From the NCBI RefSeq assembly GCF_013449725.1, contig NZ_JACCFF010000002.1:532540-596539 (forward strand): 64,000 nt of DNA. Reading direction: 5' to 3'. This document shows positions 8,499 to 17,168 of the stretch, piece after piece; position 1 is the stretch's first letter, and every line of letters starts with the position of its first letter. This stretch comes from Mycobacteroides sp. LB1 (lineage in GTDB: Bacteria; Actinomycetota; Actinomycetes; Mycobacteriales; Mycobacteriaceae). The notes under the pieces were generated by a model that saw only the letters and a program-made list of their open reading frames with translations, was not told where the DNA came from and searched no databases. Made by a program: the position numbers and the translations under genes.

Positions 8499-10298
8499 AC
8501 CGGCGATGCCGACCTCGCCATGGCTGATGGCCGTCGCCTTCTCCCCCGCCCGCAGGAAACTTCCGGTCCGTCGCGTGCCCAGCACGCCGGTAGGTTGTCC
8601 GTCGACAACGACCATCCGGCCACCGATCAGCACCGCGCTGACGGTTGCGTCGTTGCGATTGACCATCCGCGACAGGCCCCCGTACGCATCGACGGACTGC
8701 TCGGCGTACTCGGTGAGCGTTCCGTCGAGCTTCTCCGGATCGACCACGAAAAGGTCTGCGCGGTCACCGATCCGGAGGTGGCCGGCATCGATCTGGTACC
8801 AATCCGCGAGCTCACCGGTCAGCCGGTGCACGGCCTGTTCGATGGTCATGAACGGCTGCCCGGCCAGCTGCGCCTCACGCACGTGACGTAACAGCCGAAG
8901 CCCGAAGTTGTAGAAGGCCATATTCCGCAGATGGGCGCCGGCGTCGGAAAAGCCGATCTGAATACCGGGATCCCGCGCCAGCTGTTTGAGCACCTCGGGG
9001 CGATGGTTCGAAATCGTGGTCCGCCAGCGAATGGCCGTGCCGTGTTCGAGCACCAGATCGAGGAACGCGTCGACCGGGTGCAGGCCACCGCGATCCACGC
9101 CGACCTGTCCGAAGGACTTGCCGACCACCGACTCGTCGGGGCACGCGACGATCTCGGCATCGAAAAAGTCTCTGTGCCAAACCCTTACGCCGAACTTACT
9201 CTCGTACTCCTTCCGAAATCGGCGGCGGTACTTCTCGTCGCGCAGCAGCTCATTGCGCTCGACCTCGGTGCGCAGGTGCAGCGCCGCGGCCCCCGCACCG
9301 AACTCTTCGAATATCACCAGATCGATACCGTCGGCGTATACCTCGAACGGCACGGGCAGATGCTGCCAGCGGAAGTTGCCACCCAGCCTGTTCACCACCT
9401 TGGCGACCGGCCCCATCGCCCGGATCGCATACGGGTTGGCCTTGATATCGGCAGCCGAGAGCAGGGACGTCGACAGTCGCTTGCGCAGGATGCCCAACGA
9501 CTGGACGGCCTGCGACAGCACATTTAACGGATTGTTGATATCCGGCCCGGACTGCAGTGCCCGATTCCTTTGGCGTAGCTGAGCTTTCAGCTTACGCAAC
9601 TCGCGCGGCTTGGCATACGTGGAAGGCAACGTCCTGGACCGGCATACGTCGCCGTCAAGTTTGTCGAACAACAGCTGCTGAGACGACATACCGACAAATC
9701 CGGCGTCCAGCGCCTCGGTCAGCCACCGGTCCATCTGCGCCTGCTCACTGGGTGTGGGTCGTTCGGTTTTGCGGGTAGCGCGGTCCAGCCCCATCACCGC
9801 CGCACGCATATCCGAATGCCCCAGGAAGGTAGCAATATTCGGCCCGAGCGGTAGCGACTCCAAGGCGGCAATGTATTCACGCGCATTCGTCCATGTCTTA
9901 TTCCGGTCGACGGCCCCGATCACGTGATCGCGCGGTATCGCCTCCACCCTGCCGAAGATGTCTCCGGCGTCGATACCGTTGACATGCACGACAGACAGCG
10001 AGCAGGAACCGAGCAACACCGTCGTCACACCATGCCGAACCGACTCAGACAGTGCCGGTGCCGCCAGCACCTCGACGTCGTAATGCGTATGGACGTCTAC
10101 GAGTCCCGGGAGCACCCATTTCCCGGTGGCATTGATGATGTTAGGACAGTTCGTCTCATCAAGGTCATCGGCCGAGATCACGGTGATATGACCATCCTTG
10201 ATGCCGATATTCCGGACGGCGGACGCGGCACCCGTCCCGTCGAACCATCGCCCGCTTCGTATCACCGTGTCGAACCGGGCGTCGCTATGGACAGTCAT
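8496..10298 (-). CDS. Amidohydrolase-superfamily protein, N-acyl-D-amino-acid-deacylase-like
   Basis: A 600-residue metal-dependent amidohydrolase of the D-aminoacylase type. The metal motif HTHYD occurs in LPGLVDVHTHYDVEV (about residues 65-79). The TIM barrel continues to GFSDAGAHLRNMAFYNF, which holds the catalytic Asp, and the protein ends with the composite beta-domain (RIGDRADLFVVDPEKL ... VSAVLIGGRMVV). It lies 30 bp downstream of the TetR gene on the same strand, so the two probably share an mRNA. It may hydrolyse an amide or cyclic amide intermediate of the divergent oxygenase/CoA-ligase pathway; the substrate is not known. Confidence 0.82.
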   Translation of the reverse strand: MTVHSDARFDTVIRSGRWFDGTGAASAVRNIGIKDGHITVISADDLDETNCPNIINATGKWVLPGLVDVHTHYDVEVLAAPALSESVRHGVTTVLLGSCSLSVVHVNGIDAGDIFGRVEAIPRDHVIGAVDRNKTWTNAREYIAALESLPLGPNIATFLGHSDMRAAVMGLDRATRKTERPTPSEQAQMDRWLTEALDAGFVGMSSQQLLFDKLDGDVCRSRTLPSTYAKPRELRKLKAQLRQRNRALQSGPDINNPLNVLSQAVQSLGILRKRLSTSLLSAADIKANPYAIRAMGPVAKVVNRLGGNFRWQHLPVPFEVYADGIDLVIFEEFGAGAAALHLRTEVERNELLRDEKYRRRFRKEYESKFGVRVWHRDFFDAEIVACPDESVVGKSFGQVGVDRGGLHPVDAFLDLVLEHGTAIRWRTTISNHRPEVLKQLARDPGIQIGFSDAGAHLRNMAFYNFGLRLLRHVREAQLAGQPFMTIEQAVHRLTGELADWYQIDAGHLRIGDRADLFVVDPEKLDGTLTEYAEQSVDAYGGLSRMVNRNDATVSAVLIGGRMVVVDGQPTGVLGTRRTGSFLRAGEKATAISHGEVGIAG

Positions 10299-10328
10299 CT
10301 CAATTTCCTGCCTGTTCTCGGAATATGG

Positions 10329-10958
10329 CTATTTCACGGGCGCAATGCGAAGCGCCGGTAAGACATAACGGCGGAAATGTCGGCGCAACGAGGCCGGGTC
10401 ATCCGGGTCAATGCAGTTTCCAGGGACACTCCCCAGGCTGATCATCACGCGGGCGATCCACTCGCTGGCTTCCTCGACTTCGGTACGGGCATGGATCTCT
10501 CCGGCGTCACGGGCCGCCTCCACATATGGCCGCCAGAACCCGGCGAGATCAGGCACCAGGCCCTGCACGCCCGCGCCCGCGCATGCCGCGAACTCCTCGG
10601 GCTCGCGCACACGCAACCGCATGAGCAGGGTGCCGGGATCGTCATATGCGCGGCGGCCGATCTTGACGCCTGCCACCAGCTGCGCCTCGAATCCCTCGAT
10701 TGCCGATAACTCGGCGGCGGACTGTGCCCAGCTGATCTCGATCAGCCGGATGATCGCCGCACCCACCAGCGTCTGCTTGTCCGGAAAATGGCGATACAGC
10801 CAGGAGCGGGAAACCCCCGCTTCCTCGGCCACATCGGTCATCGTGGACGCGCGAATACCCTTGTCGGCGAGGAGTTTTTCGGTGGCATCCAGCAGTCGCG
10901 CGGTCACCGAATCGCCATCGGCCTCAGCTATCGAGCCTTCGTCGAACACCGCAGTCAT
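10329..10958 (-). CDS. TetR/AcrR-family transcriptional regulator
   Basis: A 209-residue TetR repressor starting at the ATG at 10958 (MTAVFDEG), which has GAGGG immediately upstream; a longer frame to 11006 begins inside the palindrome described at 10999. The helix-turn-helix runs about residues 17-64 (ATEKLLADKGIRASTMTDVA, then a recognition helix beginning GVSRSWLYRHFP). It is divergent from the flavin monooxygenase operon and precedes the amidohydrolase, an arrangement that fits local control of both transcripts. Confidence 0.88.
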   Translation of the reverse strand: MTAVFDEGSIAEADGDSVTARLLDATEKLLADKGIRASTMTDVAEEAGVSRSWLYRHFPDKQTLVGAAIIRLIEISWAQSAAELSAIEGFEAQLVAGVKIGRRAYDDPGTLLMRLRVREPEEFAACAGAGVQGLVPDLAGFWRPYVEAARDAGEIHARTEVEEASEWIARVMISLGSVPGNCIDPDDPASLRRHFRRYVLPALRIAPVK

Positions 10959-10998
10959 GCCCTCAATGTAGACAAGACGTGGACACATTTCAAGATCT

Positions 10999-11006
10999 GT
11001 GTACAC
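10999..11006. promoter_or_regulatory. Palindrome in the TetR / flavin-monooxygenase divergent promoter
   Basis: The perfect 8-bp palindrome GTGTACAC lies mid-way in the 118-bp gap between the divergent starts at 10958 and 11077. A related half-site, GTGGACAC, is about 20 bp to its left. This is a reasonable TetR operator candidate, based on symmetry and position only. Confidence 0.4.
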
Positions 11007-11076
11007 TCCGAATGCACAGATTTACGGAACTGTTCACAGGCGACCGCACCGCCGCGGCCGTACCTCAAGGAGTGCC

Positions 11077-12399
11077 ATGACCCGACCCCATACCGCGATC
11101 ATCGGTGCCGGCATCAGCGGACTCACCTCCGCGAAGATGCTGTCCGATTACGGAATTCCCCACACATGCTTCGAGACATCGGACCGGATCGGCGGAAACT
11201 GGGCATTCGGCAATCCCAACGGCCACAGCAGCGCCTACCGCTCCCTACACATCGATACCTCGCGGCATCAGCTCTCGTTCCGTGACTTCCCGATGCCCGA
11301 CAGCTACCCACATTTTCCCCATCACACACTCATCAAGCAGTACCTCGAGGACTATGCGACAGCCTTCGATCTCAAGCGCGATATCGAGTTCCAGAACGGC
11401 ATCGTCCACGCCGAGCAGCTTCCGGACGGCGGATGGGAACTACTGACACAGACCGGCGAACGTCGAATGTTCGACCTACTCGTCGTCGCCAATGGGCATC
11501 ATTGGGACCCCAGGTATCCCGACTTTCCGGGCACGTTCACCGGCACCACACTCCACTCGCACCATTACATCGATCCGCGCACTCCCCTGGACTTCATGGA
11601 CAAGAGAATCCTCGTAGTCGGTCTCGGTAACAGCGCGGCGGACATAGCGGTTGAGCTGTCCTCACGGGCCACCGGAAACACCGTCACCCTCTCTACCCGG
11701 TCGGGTGCCTGGATCGTCCCCAAGTACGTCGCCGGGCAGCCCGCCGATAAGTATTTCCGCACCAGCCCGCACATCCCGATGTCGTGGCAGCGCAAGCTGT
11801 TTCAGATGATGCAACCGCTCATGTCCGGACGGCCGGAACAGCTGGGGCTGCCGGTGCCGAATCACAAATTCGGCGAGGCACACTTCACTCAATCCGTGGA
11901 ACTCCCTTTGCGACTTGGGTCGGGCGACATCATTCCCAAGCCCAACATCAGCCGCCTGGACGGTGACACCGTGCACTTCGAGGACGGCACATCCGCCGAC
12001 TTCGACGTGATCATCTGCGCGACCGGATACAACATCACGTTCCCGTTCTTCGACCCGGACCTCGTCAGCGCGCCGGGGAATCGGATCGACTTGTACAAGC
12101 GAATGTTCAAACCCGGCCTTGATGACTTGATCTTTGTCGGCCTGGCACAGGCGGTTCCGTCGTTGTTCCCGTTCGTCGAATGTCAGGCGCGGCTGGTGGG
12201 CGCCTATGCCGCGGGTAAGTATCGGCTGCCCTCGGTCGACGAGATGCACGACGTGATCGAGGCAGAACATCGCAAGTACACCGGGCACATGCTGGATCGC
12301 CCACGGCATACCCAACAGTTGGATTACTTCCTCTACGAACACGATATGAGAACCAAGGAGATTCCCCGCGGATTCGCGCGGGCGGGAGGTGCGGCATGA
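11077..12399 (+). CDS. Flavin-containing monooxygenase (FMO/BVMO superfamily)
   Basis: A 440-residue two-dinucleotide-domain flavoprotein. The FAD motif GAGISG is at residues 10-15, followed by ETSDRIGGNWAFG. The FMO signature region FPGTFTGTTLHSHHYIDP is about residue 147, and the NADPH motif VVGLGNSAADIAVELSS is about residue 180. The ATG at 11077 follows AAGGAG, and the frame further upstream is non-coding. It should oxygenate a nucleophilic heteroatom or a ketone using NADPH. It is the first gene of a three-gene operon with a hydrolase and an acyl-CoA synthetase, which suggests oxidation, ester cleavage and CoA activation in sequence. Confidence 0.88.
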   Translation: MTRPHTAIIGAGISGLTSAKMLSDYGIPHTCFETSDRIGGNWAFGNPNGHSSAYRSLHIDTSRHQLSFRDFPMPDSYPHFPHHTLIKQYLEDYATAFDLKRDIEFQNGIVHAEQLPDGGWELLTQTGERRMFDLLVVANGHHWDPRYPDFPGTFTGTTLHSHHYIDPRTPLDFMDKRILVVGLGNSAADIAVELSSRATGNTVTLSTRSGAWIVPKYVAGQPADKYFRTSPHIPMSWQRKLFQMMQPLMSGRPEQLGLPVPNHKFGEAHFTQSVELPLRLGSGDIIPKPNISRLDGDTVHFEDGTSADFDVIICATGYNITFPFFDPDLVSAPGNRIDLYKRMFKPGLDDLIFVGLAQAVPSLFPFVECQARLVGAYAAGKYRLPSVDEMHDVIEAEHRKYTGHMLDRPRHTQQLDYFLYEHDMRTKEIPRGFARAGGAA

Positions 12400-13310
12400 A
12401 CCGCCAGAACATCCGATTCAGCAGCCACGGAATCGACTGTGCCGCATGGCTGTACCATGCGGAAACATCCGAGGAATCGGCGCCCGTCGTGGTGATGGCA
12501 CATGGAGTGGGCGGCACCAAGGACTCGGGACTGGAGCCGTTCGCCGAGCGGCTAGCCGAGGCGGGCATGCACGCGCTCGCATTCGACTATCGTGGCTTTG
12601 GGTCCTCCGACGGCTTTCCCCGTCAACAGGTTTCGTTCAGCCATCAGATCGGCGACTATCACGCCGCGGTGAGCACGGCCGCCCGCCTTCCCGGCGTCGA
12701 TCCGACGCGAATTGTCCTGTGGGGTGTATCCCTGGCCGGTGGTCATGTACTGGCGGTTGCCGGTTCGCGTAACGACGTGGCCGCCGTCGTGTCGGTTACT
12801 CCACTGGTGGACGGCATCGCAGCGGCACGATCCGCAATGAGCGAGCACAGCGGCGCCACACTGCTGCGTTCTGCGCTGGCCGGGATTCGCAGCCGGGTGG
12901 GTCGCGAGCAGCGCACCATCCCCATCGTCGGACGTCCGGGCGAGCTGGCGGCCCTAACCTCGGACGGGTTCTACGAGGCGCATATGGCGATCGCCGGCCC
13001 CACGTGGCGCAATGAGATCGACGCGACGGTGGGCACTCAGCTCGCTTCGTACCGTCCCACCCGATATGCCGCGCGCATCAACTGCCCCACCCTGGTACAG
13101 ATCGCCGACTTCGATCGGGCCGCGCCGCCGCATGCCGCCGCGAAGGCCGCATTCAAGGCACGCGCGGAAGTGCGCCACTACCCGTGCGATCACTTCGGCG
13201 TCTATCAAGGCCAGGAGTATTTCGATTCCGTCGTTTCACACCAAATCGGCTTTCTAACACGTCATCTGGGCGTCAAGTCTGCGTCGTTGACCGAAACAGT
13301 CCATGGCTGA
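12396..13310 (+). CDS. Alpha/beta hydrolase
   Basis: A 304-residue alpha/beta-hydrolase-fold protein. The oxyanion region is MAHGVGGTKDSGLEPFAERL, the nucleophile elbow is GVSLAGG (Ser about residue 112), the acid residue is probably in LVQIADFDRAAPP and the catalytic His in YPCDHFGVY near the C-terminus. There is no signal peptide. The ATG overlaps the monooxygenase stop by 4 bp (ATGA), and the 3' end overlaps the acyl-CoA synthetase by 8 bp, so it is an operon member. The likely role is hydrolysis of an ester formed by the monooxygenase, which is inference from context. Confidence 0.86.
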   Translation: MNRQNIRFSSHGIDCAAWLYHAETSEESAPVVVMAHGVGGTKDSGLEPFAERLAEAGMHALAFDYRGFGSSDGFPRQQVSFSHQIGDYHAAVSTAARLPGVDPTRIVLWGVSLAGGHVLAVAGSRNDVAAVVSVTPLVDGIAAARSAMSEHSGATLLRSALAGIRSRVGREQRTIPIVGRPGELAALTSDGFYEAHMAIAGPTWRNEIDATVGTQLASYRPTRYAARINCPTLVQIADFDRAAPPHAAAKAAFKARAEVRHYPCDHFGVYQGQEYFDSVVSHQIGFLTRHLGVKSASLTETVHG

Positions 13311-14889
13311 GACCATTCAGCAGCTGGTCCGCGCCCGCGCCAACGATGACAACACCGCTCTGGTCTATCGGAGTCGGAAGTGGACCTGGCGTGAATACGT
13401 GACACAGGCGTCCCGCCAGGCGACTGCACTGATACAGATGGCCGATCCAGATCGTCCGCTGCACATTGGCACCCTGCTGGGCAATACACCCGCGATGGCT
13501 ATCGCGGTGGCCGCCGCCGCCCAGGGTGGATACATCCTGTGTGCCATCAACAACACCCGCCGCGGCGACGGGCTGCTGCGTGATATCCGCAAGGCGGATG
13601 TGCAGATCCTGCTCGTCGACGATGACCATCTACATCTGCTGGAGTCATTGGACCTCGCGGACGTTCGGGTGATCAACATCGACGGTGCGGATTGGCATGC
13701 ACAGGTATCTATGGCCGGTGAGCTGCGACCCTACCGGACTGCCGAGGCCTCCGATCCGTTCATGATGATCTTCACCTCCGGGACGAGTGGTGATCCGAAA
13801 GCCGTTCTGGTGACGCATATGACGGTTCTCATCGCGGCCCAATCCCTGGTCGCCCGGTTCTCGCTTTCCCCTGCCGACGTCTGTTATGTCTCGATGCCAC
13901 TGTTTCATTCGAATGCCGTTCTGGCGGGATGGGGGGTTGCAGTCGCGGCGGGAGCCACGCTAGCCCCCGTGAAGTTCTCGGCATCACGCTTCCTCACCGA
14001 CATCCGGGAGGTAGGCGCAACCTACATGAATTACGTAGGCAAGCCGCTCGCGTACGTACTGGCCACCGAGGCACGGGCGGACGATGCATCTAACCCACTG
14101 CGGGTGGCATTCGGAAACGAGGCTTCCGAACACGACATCGCCGAGTTCGCACGACGATTCGATGTCACGGTGTACGACGGATTCGGATCGACAGAGAACG
14201 CTGTCATCATCACCCGGGAGGAGGGCACCCCCACCGGATCCATCGGTAAGGGGTTCCCCGGGGTCGCGATCTACGACCCCGACTCGCTGACCGATTGTGC
14301 CGTGGCCGAATTCGACGTGCATGGGATCTTGGTGAACGCCGACACCGCGGTCGGCGAGTTGGTGAATACCCAAGGAGCGGGCTTCTTTTCCGGGTACTAC
14401 AACGACGAGGATGCCACCGGTGAACGCATGCGCCACGGCATGTATTGGTCGGGTGACCTTGCCTATCGGGACGCCGATGGCTGGATCTACCTTGCCGGAC
14501 GGACAAGCGACTGGATGCGAATAGGCGGCGAGAACCTGGCCGCCGCACCCATCGAGCGCATCCTGCAACGACATCCTGCAGTAAGCCAGGTGGCCGTGTA
14601 CGCCATTCGCGGTGCGCACGGCAGCGACGAAGTGACCGCCGCGCTGGTATTGCGGGATTCGTTCACTCCTTTGGAGCTCACTGAATTTCTTGCCGCGCAG
14701 GAGGATCTGCCCGGGGTCGGCTGGCCCCGGCACGTCCGCGTGGCGAAGAGCCTTCCCTGCACAGCCACCAACAAGATCCTCAAACGCGCACTGGTTTCGG
14801 CAGGTCTTGACGCAGGAGACGACGAGCTGTGGCGCCGGGAGGAACGTGGTGCGGAGTACTACCCCCTCGAGGCACTGTTACCAGAGTGA
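13303..14889 (+). CDS. Acyl-CoA synthetase (AMP-binding family, FadD-like)
   Basis: A 528-residue adenylate-forming enzyme. The P-loop-like motif MIFTSGTSGDPKAVLVTH is about residues 155-172; VYDGFGSTENAV is the aromatic/ATP region; MYWSGDLAYRDADGWIYLAGRTSDWMRIGGEN covers the hinge; and the C-terminal catalytic Lys is in LPCTATNKILKRALV. It activates a carboxylic acid to its CoA thioester; the acid is unknown but presumably is the product of the two upstream enzymes. It ends the operon. Confidence 0.88.
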   Translation: MAETIQQLVRARANDDNTALVYRSRKWTWREYVTQASRQATALIQMADPDRPLHIGTLLGNTPAMAIAVAAAAQGGYILCAINNTRRGDGLLRDIRKADVQILLVDDDHLHLLESLDLADVRVINIDGADWHAQVSMAGELRPYRTAEASDPFMMIFTSGTSGDPKAVLVTHMTVLIAAQSLVARFSLSPADVCYVSMPLFHSNAVLAGWGVAVAAGATLAPVKFSASRFLTDIREVGATYMNYVGKPLAYVLATEARADDASNPLRVAFGNEASEHDIAEFARRFDVTVYDGFGSTENAVIITREEGTPTGSIGKGFPGVAIYDPDSLTDCAVAEFDVHGILVNADTAVGELVNTQGAGFFSGYYNDEDATGERMRHGMYWSGDLAYRDADGWIYLAGRTSDWMRIGGENLAAAPIERILQRHPAVSQVAVYAIRGAHGSDEVTAALVLRDSFTPLELTEFLAAQEDLPGVGWPRHVRVAKSLPCTATNKILKRALVSAGLDAGDDELWRREERGAEYYPLEALLPE

Positions 14890-14947
14890 CTAAAGGTGTT
14901 TGCTAAATCCCTTGCCCGGGTGACCCTCTCGCAGTAGTGTCGAACGT

Positions 14948-16294
14948 ATGTTCGATGCACTGGAGGATCCCGCTCTGATCGACGTGATCACCGTATCTCA
15001 GCGCGCCGAAGCCCAACACGCTTCACGTCGGCTCTCGGCGATTGGGGTTTTGGTGGATCGTCATGCCGATCCCGATCGGGAGGATCCGCGGGATCGGTTC
15101 GCGGTGGACCGCTGGGATGAGGTGGCCGCACAAGTGGCCGCCGCTCAGGGCATCACCCACGCGTTGGCCTCCCACCAGATGCGCTATGCCTATGTGCTGC
15201 GGCACCGCCTGCGCGCCGTGGCCGAGCGATTCGCCGCCGGAGACATCGACTTTCGCACCGTTGCCCTGATCATCGGACGCACCGAACTCCTCGAAGACGA
15301 CGCCCTGGTCGCCGCCGTCGATGCCGCGATCGTGGCCGCCCTACCGCGCTGGGAGCGCTGGTCGGTCAAACGGATCACCGCGGCCCTGGACGCCCTGATC
15401 TACCGCCACGACCGTGATGCGCTGCGCCGCACCAAAACCGCCACCGATGACCGGCACCTCGAGATACGGCCCCTGGACACGGGCGATCCACTCGCCGAAA
15501 TCTGGGGCGTGCTGCAGACCCCGCACGCCGTCGCCCTCGATAAACGCCTCGATCAACTCACCGCCACCGTCTGCCCCGCCGACCCACGCACCAAAGCCCA
15601 GCTGCGTGCCGATGCCATCGGCGCCCTAACCCAAGGCCTCGATCGGATGCGATGCACCTGCACCGACACCGACTGCACTGGACGCGCCGTCGCCGACACC
15701 CAGGTCATCGTGCACATGGTGGCCAACCAAGACACCCTGCAAGACCCCGAAAACCTTGAACCGGCCCAGATGTCCGGGTTCGGGGTGATCAACAGCACCC
15801 AAGCCCGCCAGATCGCCACCCAACCCGGCACGCGAATCCACACCCTGCACGCCCAGAACACCGACCGGTACCGGCCCACCCGCACACTGGACACCTTTGT
15901 GCGCTGCCGCGATCAGCTGTGCCGCTTCCCCGGCTGCGCACACCCCGCCGAAAACACTGACCTGGACCACAGCATCGCCTACGCCGACGGCGGACGTACC
16001 GAGGCCGAAAACCTCAAAGCGCTATGCCGCAAACATCACATGCTCAAAACCTTCTGCGGCTGGCGTGAAATCCAAGAACCCGACGGCACCATCATCTGGA
16101 AAGCACCCACCGGACACACCTACCCCACCACCCCCGCCGGCGGGCTGCTCTTCACCAACCTCACCCGAGACCGCACCCGCACACAAGACCGCCAACGACG
16201 CCGCACCACAGAACGAAACCTCAACCGAAAAAGCCGATCACAACGCCAAACCACACAAGCCACCCACACACAAGCCAACCCGCCACCGTTCTAA
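14948..16294 (+). CDS. DUF222 / HNH endonuclease domain protein (13E12-repeat type)
   Basis: A 448-residue protein with the two-part layout of the mycobacterial 13E12 family: an N-terminal helical DUF222 region (residues about 10-290) and a C-terminal HNH nuclease domain (CRFPGCAHPAENTDLDHSIA, then GGRTEAENLKALCRKHHMLK, about residues 321-365), with the metal-binding Cys and His residues intact. It ends in a basic, low-complexity Arg/Thr/Gln tail. In M. tuberculosis such genes occur in many copies and serve as phage integration targets. No flanking repeat or attachment site is visible, so mobility is not shown. The 3' end overlaps the convergent TetR gene by 4 bp. Confidence 0.87.
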   Translation: MFDALEDPALIDVITVSQRAEAQHASRRLSAIGVLVDRHADPDREDPRDRFAVDRWDEVAAQVAAAQGITHALASHQMRYAYVLRHRLRAVAERFAAGDIDFRTVALIIGRTELLEDDALVAAVDAAIVAALPRWERWSVKRITAALDALIYRHDRDALRRTKTATDDRHLEIRPLDTGDPLAEIWGVLQTPHAVALDKRLDQLTATVCPADPRTKAQLRADAIGALTQGLDRMRCTCTDTDCTGRAVADTQVIVHMVANQDTLQDPENLEPAQMSGFGVINSTQARQIATQPGTRIHTLHAQNTDRYRPTRTLDTFVRCRDQLCRFPGCAHPAENTDLDHSIAYADGGRTEAENLKALCRKHHMLKTFCGWREIQEPDGTIIWKAPTGHTYPTTPAGGLLFTNLTRDRTRTQDRQRRRTTERNLNRKSRSQRQTTQATHTQANPPPF

Positions 16295-16908
16295 CCGGCG
16301 AGGTAACGCGTCAGCATCGCGACCAGTTCATTCTGAAAGCCCGCAACGTCAATGGGCTTCGGTGCCGCCATCAGGTGGTGTACCAGCAGTTCGATTGTTG
16401 TGACGACGAGCCTCGCAGCCACATCTTTGTCATCGACGTTCACGTCGGGGTACTGATCGAGGAGTCGCCGCATGTCATCCGTGGCGGCGTGTTGCACCTC
16501 GGCCACTTTGTCCATGAGCTCGCGAGAGCGCGGCGCCTGCTCGAGAAGAACTCTGAGAAACTCGGGATCCTGTCGATGGTTGGTGATCGCCGTCTCGACG
16601 ATGGCGCGGATAACGCCTGCCACCGAGCCGGGCGTCCCGGCTTGCTCGCGTTCGCTCGCCGCGGCGATTCCCGCGTCGAGGTGACGGGCCGCCAGCTCCA
16701 CCACGATCGAGTCCTTGTTCGGGTAGTACTGATACAGCGATCCAACGGAGATATCGGCCCACTCCGCAATGCGATTGGTCGTCCCGCGGGCGTACCCGTA
16801 CTTGGTGAAAACCTGGACAGCGGCATCGAGAATGCGGTCACGGGTGCGTTCGGACCGACGCTGACGCGGCGCTCGGCGTGGTTGAAGCTGATGCTGATTC
16901 GTCGGCAC
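16291..16908 (-). CDS. TetR/AcrR-family transcriptional regulator
   Basis: A 205-residue TetR protein with a basic N-terminus (QPRRAPRQRRSERTRDRILD) and the helix-turn-helix at about residues 24-70 (AAVQVFTKYGYARGTTNRIA, then DISVGSLYQYYPNKDSIV). The GTG start has GAGGG upstream. It is divergent from the orphan PPE gene across a 260-bp gap with three copies of GCGAGTAG, making the PPE/SIP-like/O-methyltransferase genes its likely targets as well as itself. Confidence 0.88.
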   Translation of the reverse strand: MPTNQHQLQPRRAPRQRRSERTRDRILDAAVQVFTKYGYARGTTNRIAEWADISVGSLYQYYPNKDSIVVELAARHLDAGIAAASEREQAGTPGSVAGVIRAIVETAITNHRQDPEFLRVLLEQAPRSRELMDKVAEVQHAATDDMRRLLDQYPDVNVDDKDVAARLVVTTIELLVHHLMAAPKPIDVAGFQNELVAMLTRYLAG

Positions 16909-17168
16909 GACACCCTCCTACTCGCTCGATGCGAAGTCAGCGTAGATCACGGAGCACGTCCAAACGGGGCCTCCCATCCACTCCTGCAAGGCTCCAAACG
17001 CGAGTAGCTCCGCTACGACGACACGGCCCAGCTGGCATAGGCCTTCCACTCAAACGCGAGTAGCGATACACCTCACCAGAAGTCGATAATTAGCCTCCTA
17101 GCTGCATAAATAGCGCACCCTGCAGCGAGTTGACCGTTCACTAGAGCTCATTTTTGGGAGGAACGCAG
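16909..17168. promoter_or_regulatory. Divergent regulatory region between TetR gene and orphan PPE gene, with repeated GCGAGTAG
   Basis: The 260-bp gap holds the 8-mer GCGAGTAG three times: inverted at 16918-16925 (CTACTCGC), and direct at 17000-17007 and 17056-17063. The two direct copies are inside a longer identical 14-mer, CAAACGCGAGTAGC (16995-17008 and 17051-17064), 56 bp apart. One copy is next to the TetR start and two lie in front of the PPE gene, as expected for operators of a local regulator. No PE gene and no IdeR-like box was seen here. Confidence 0.5.

Noticed and set aside
14948..16294. DUF222-HNH gene as part of a mobile element or homing endonuclease insertion
   Set aside because: No flanking direct or inverted repeats, no integrase, and no interrupted gene next to it; convergent neighbour is intact.
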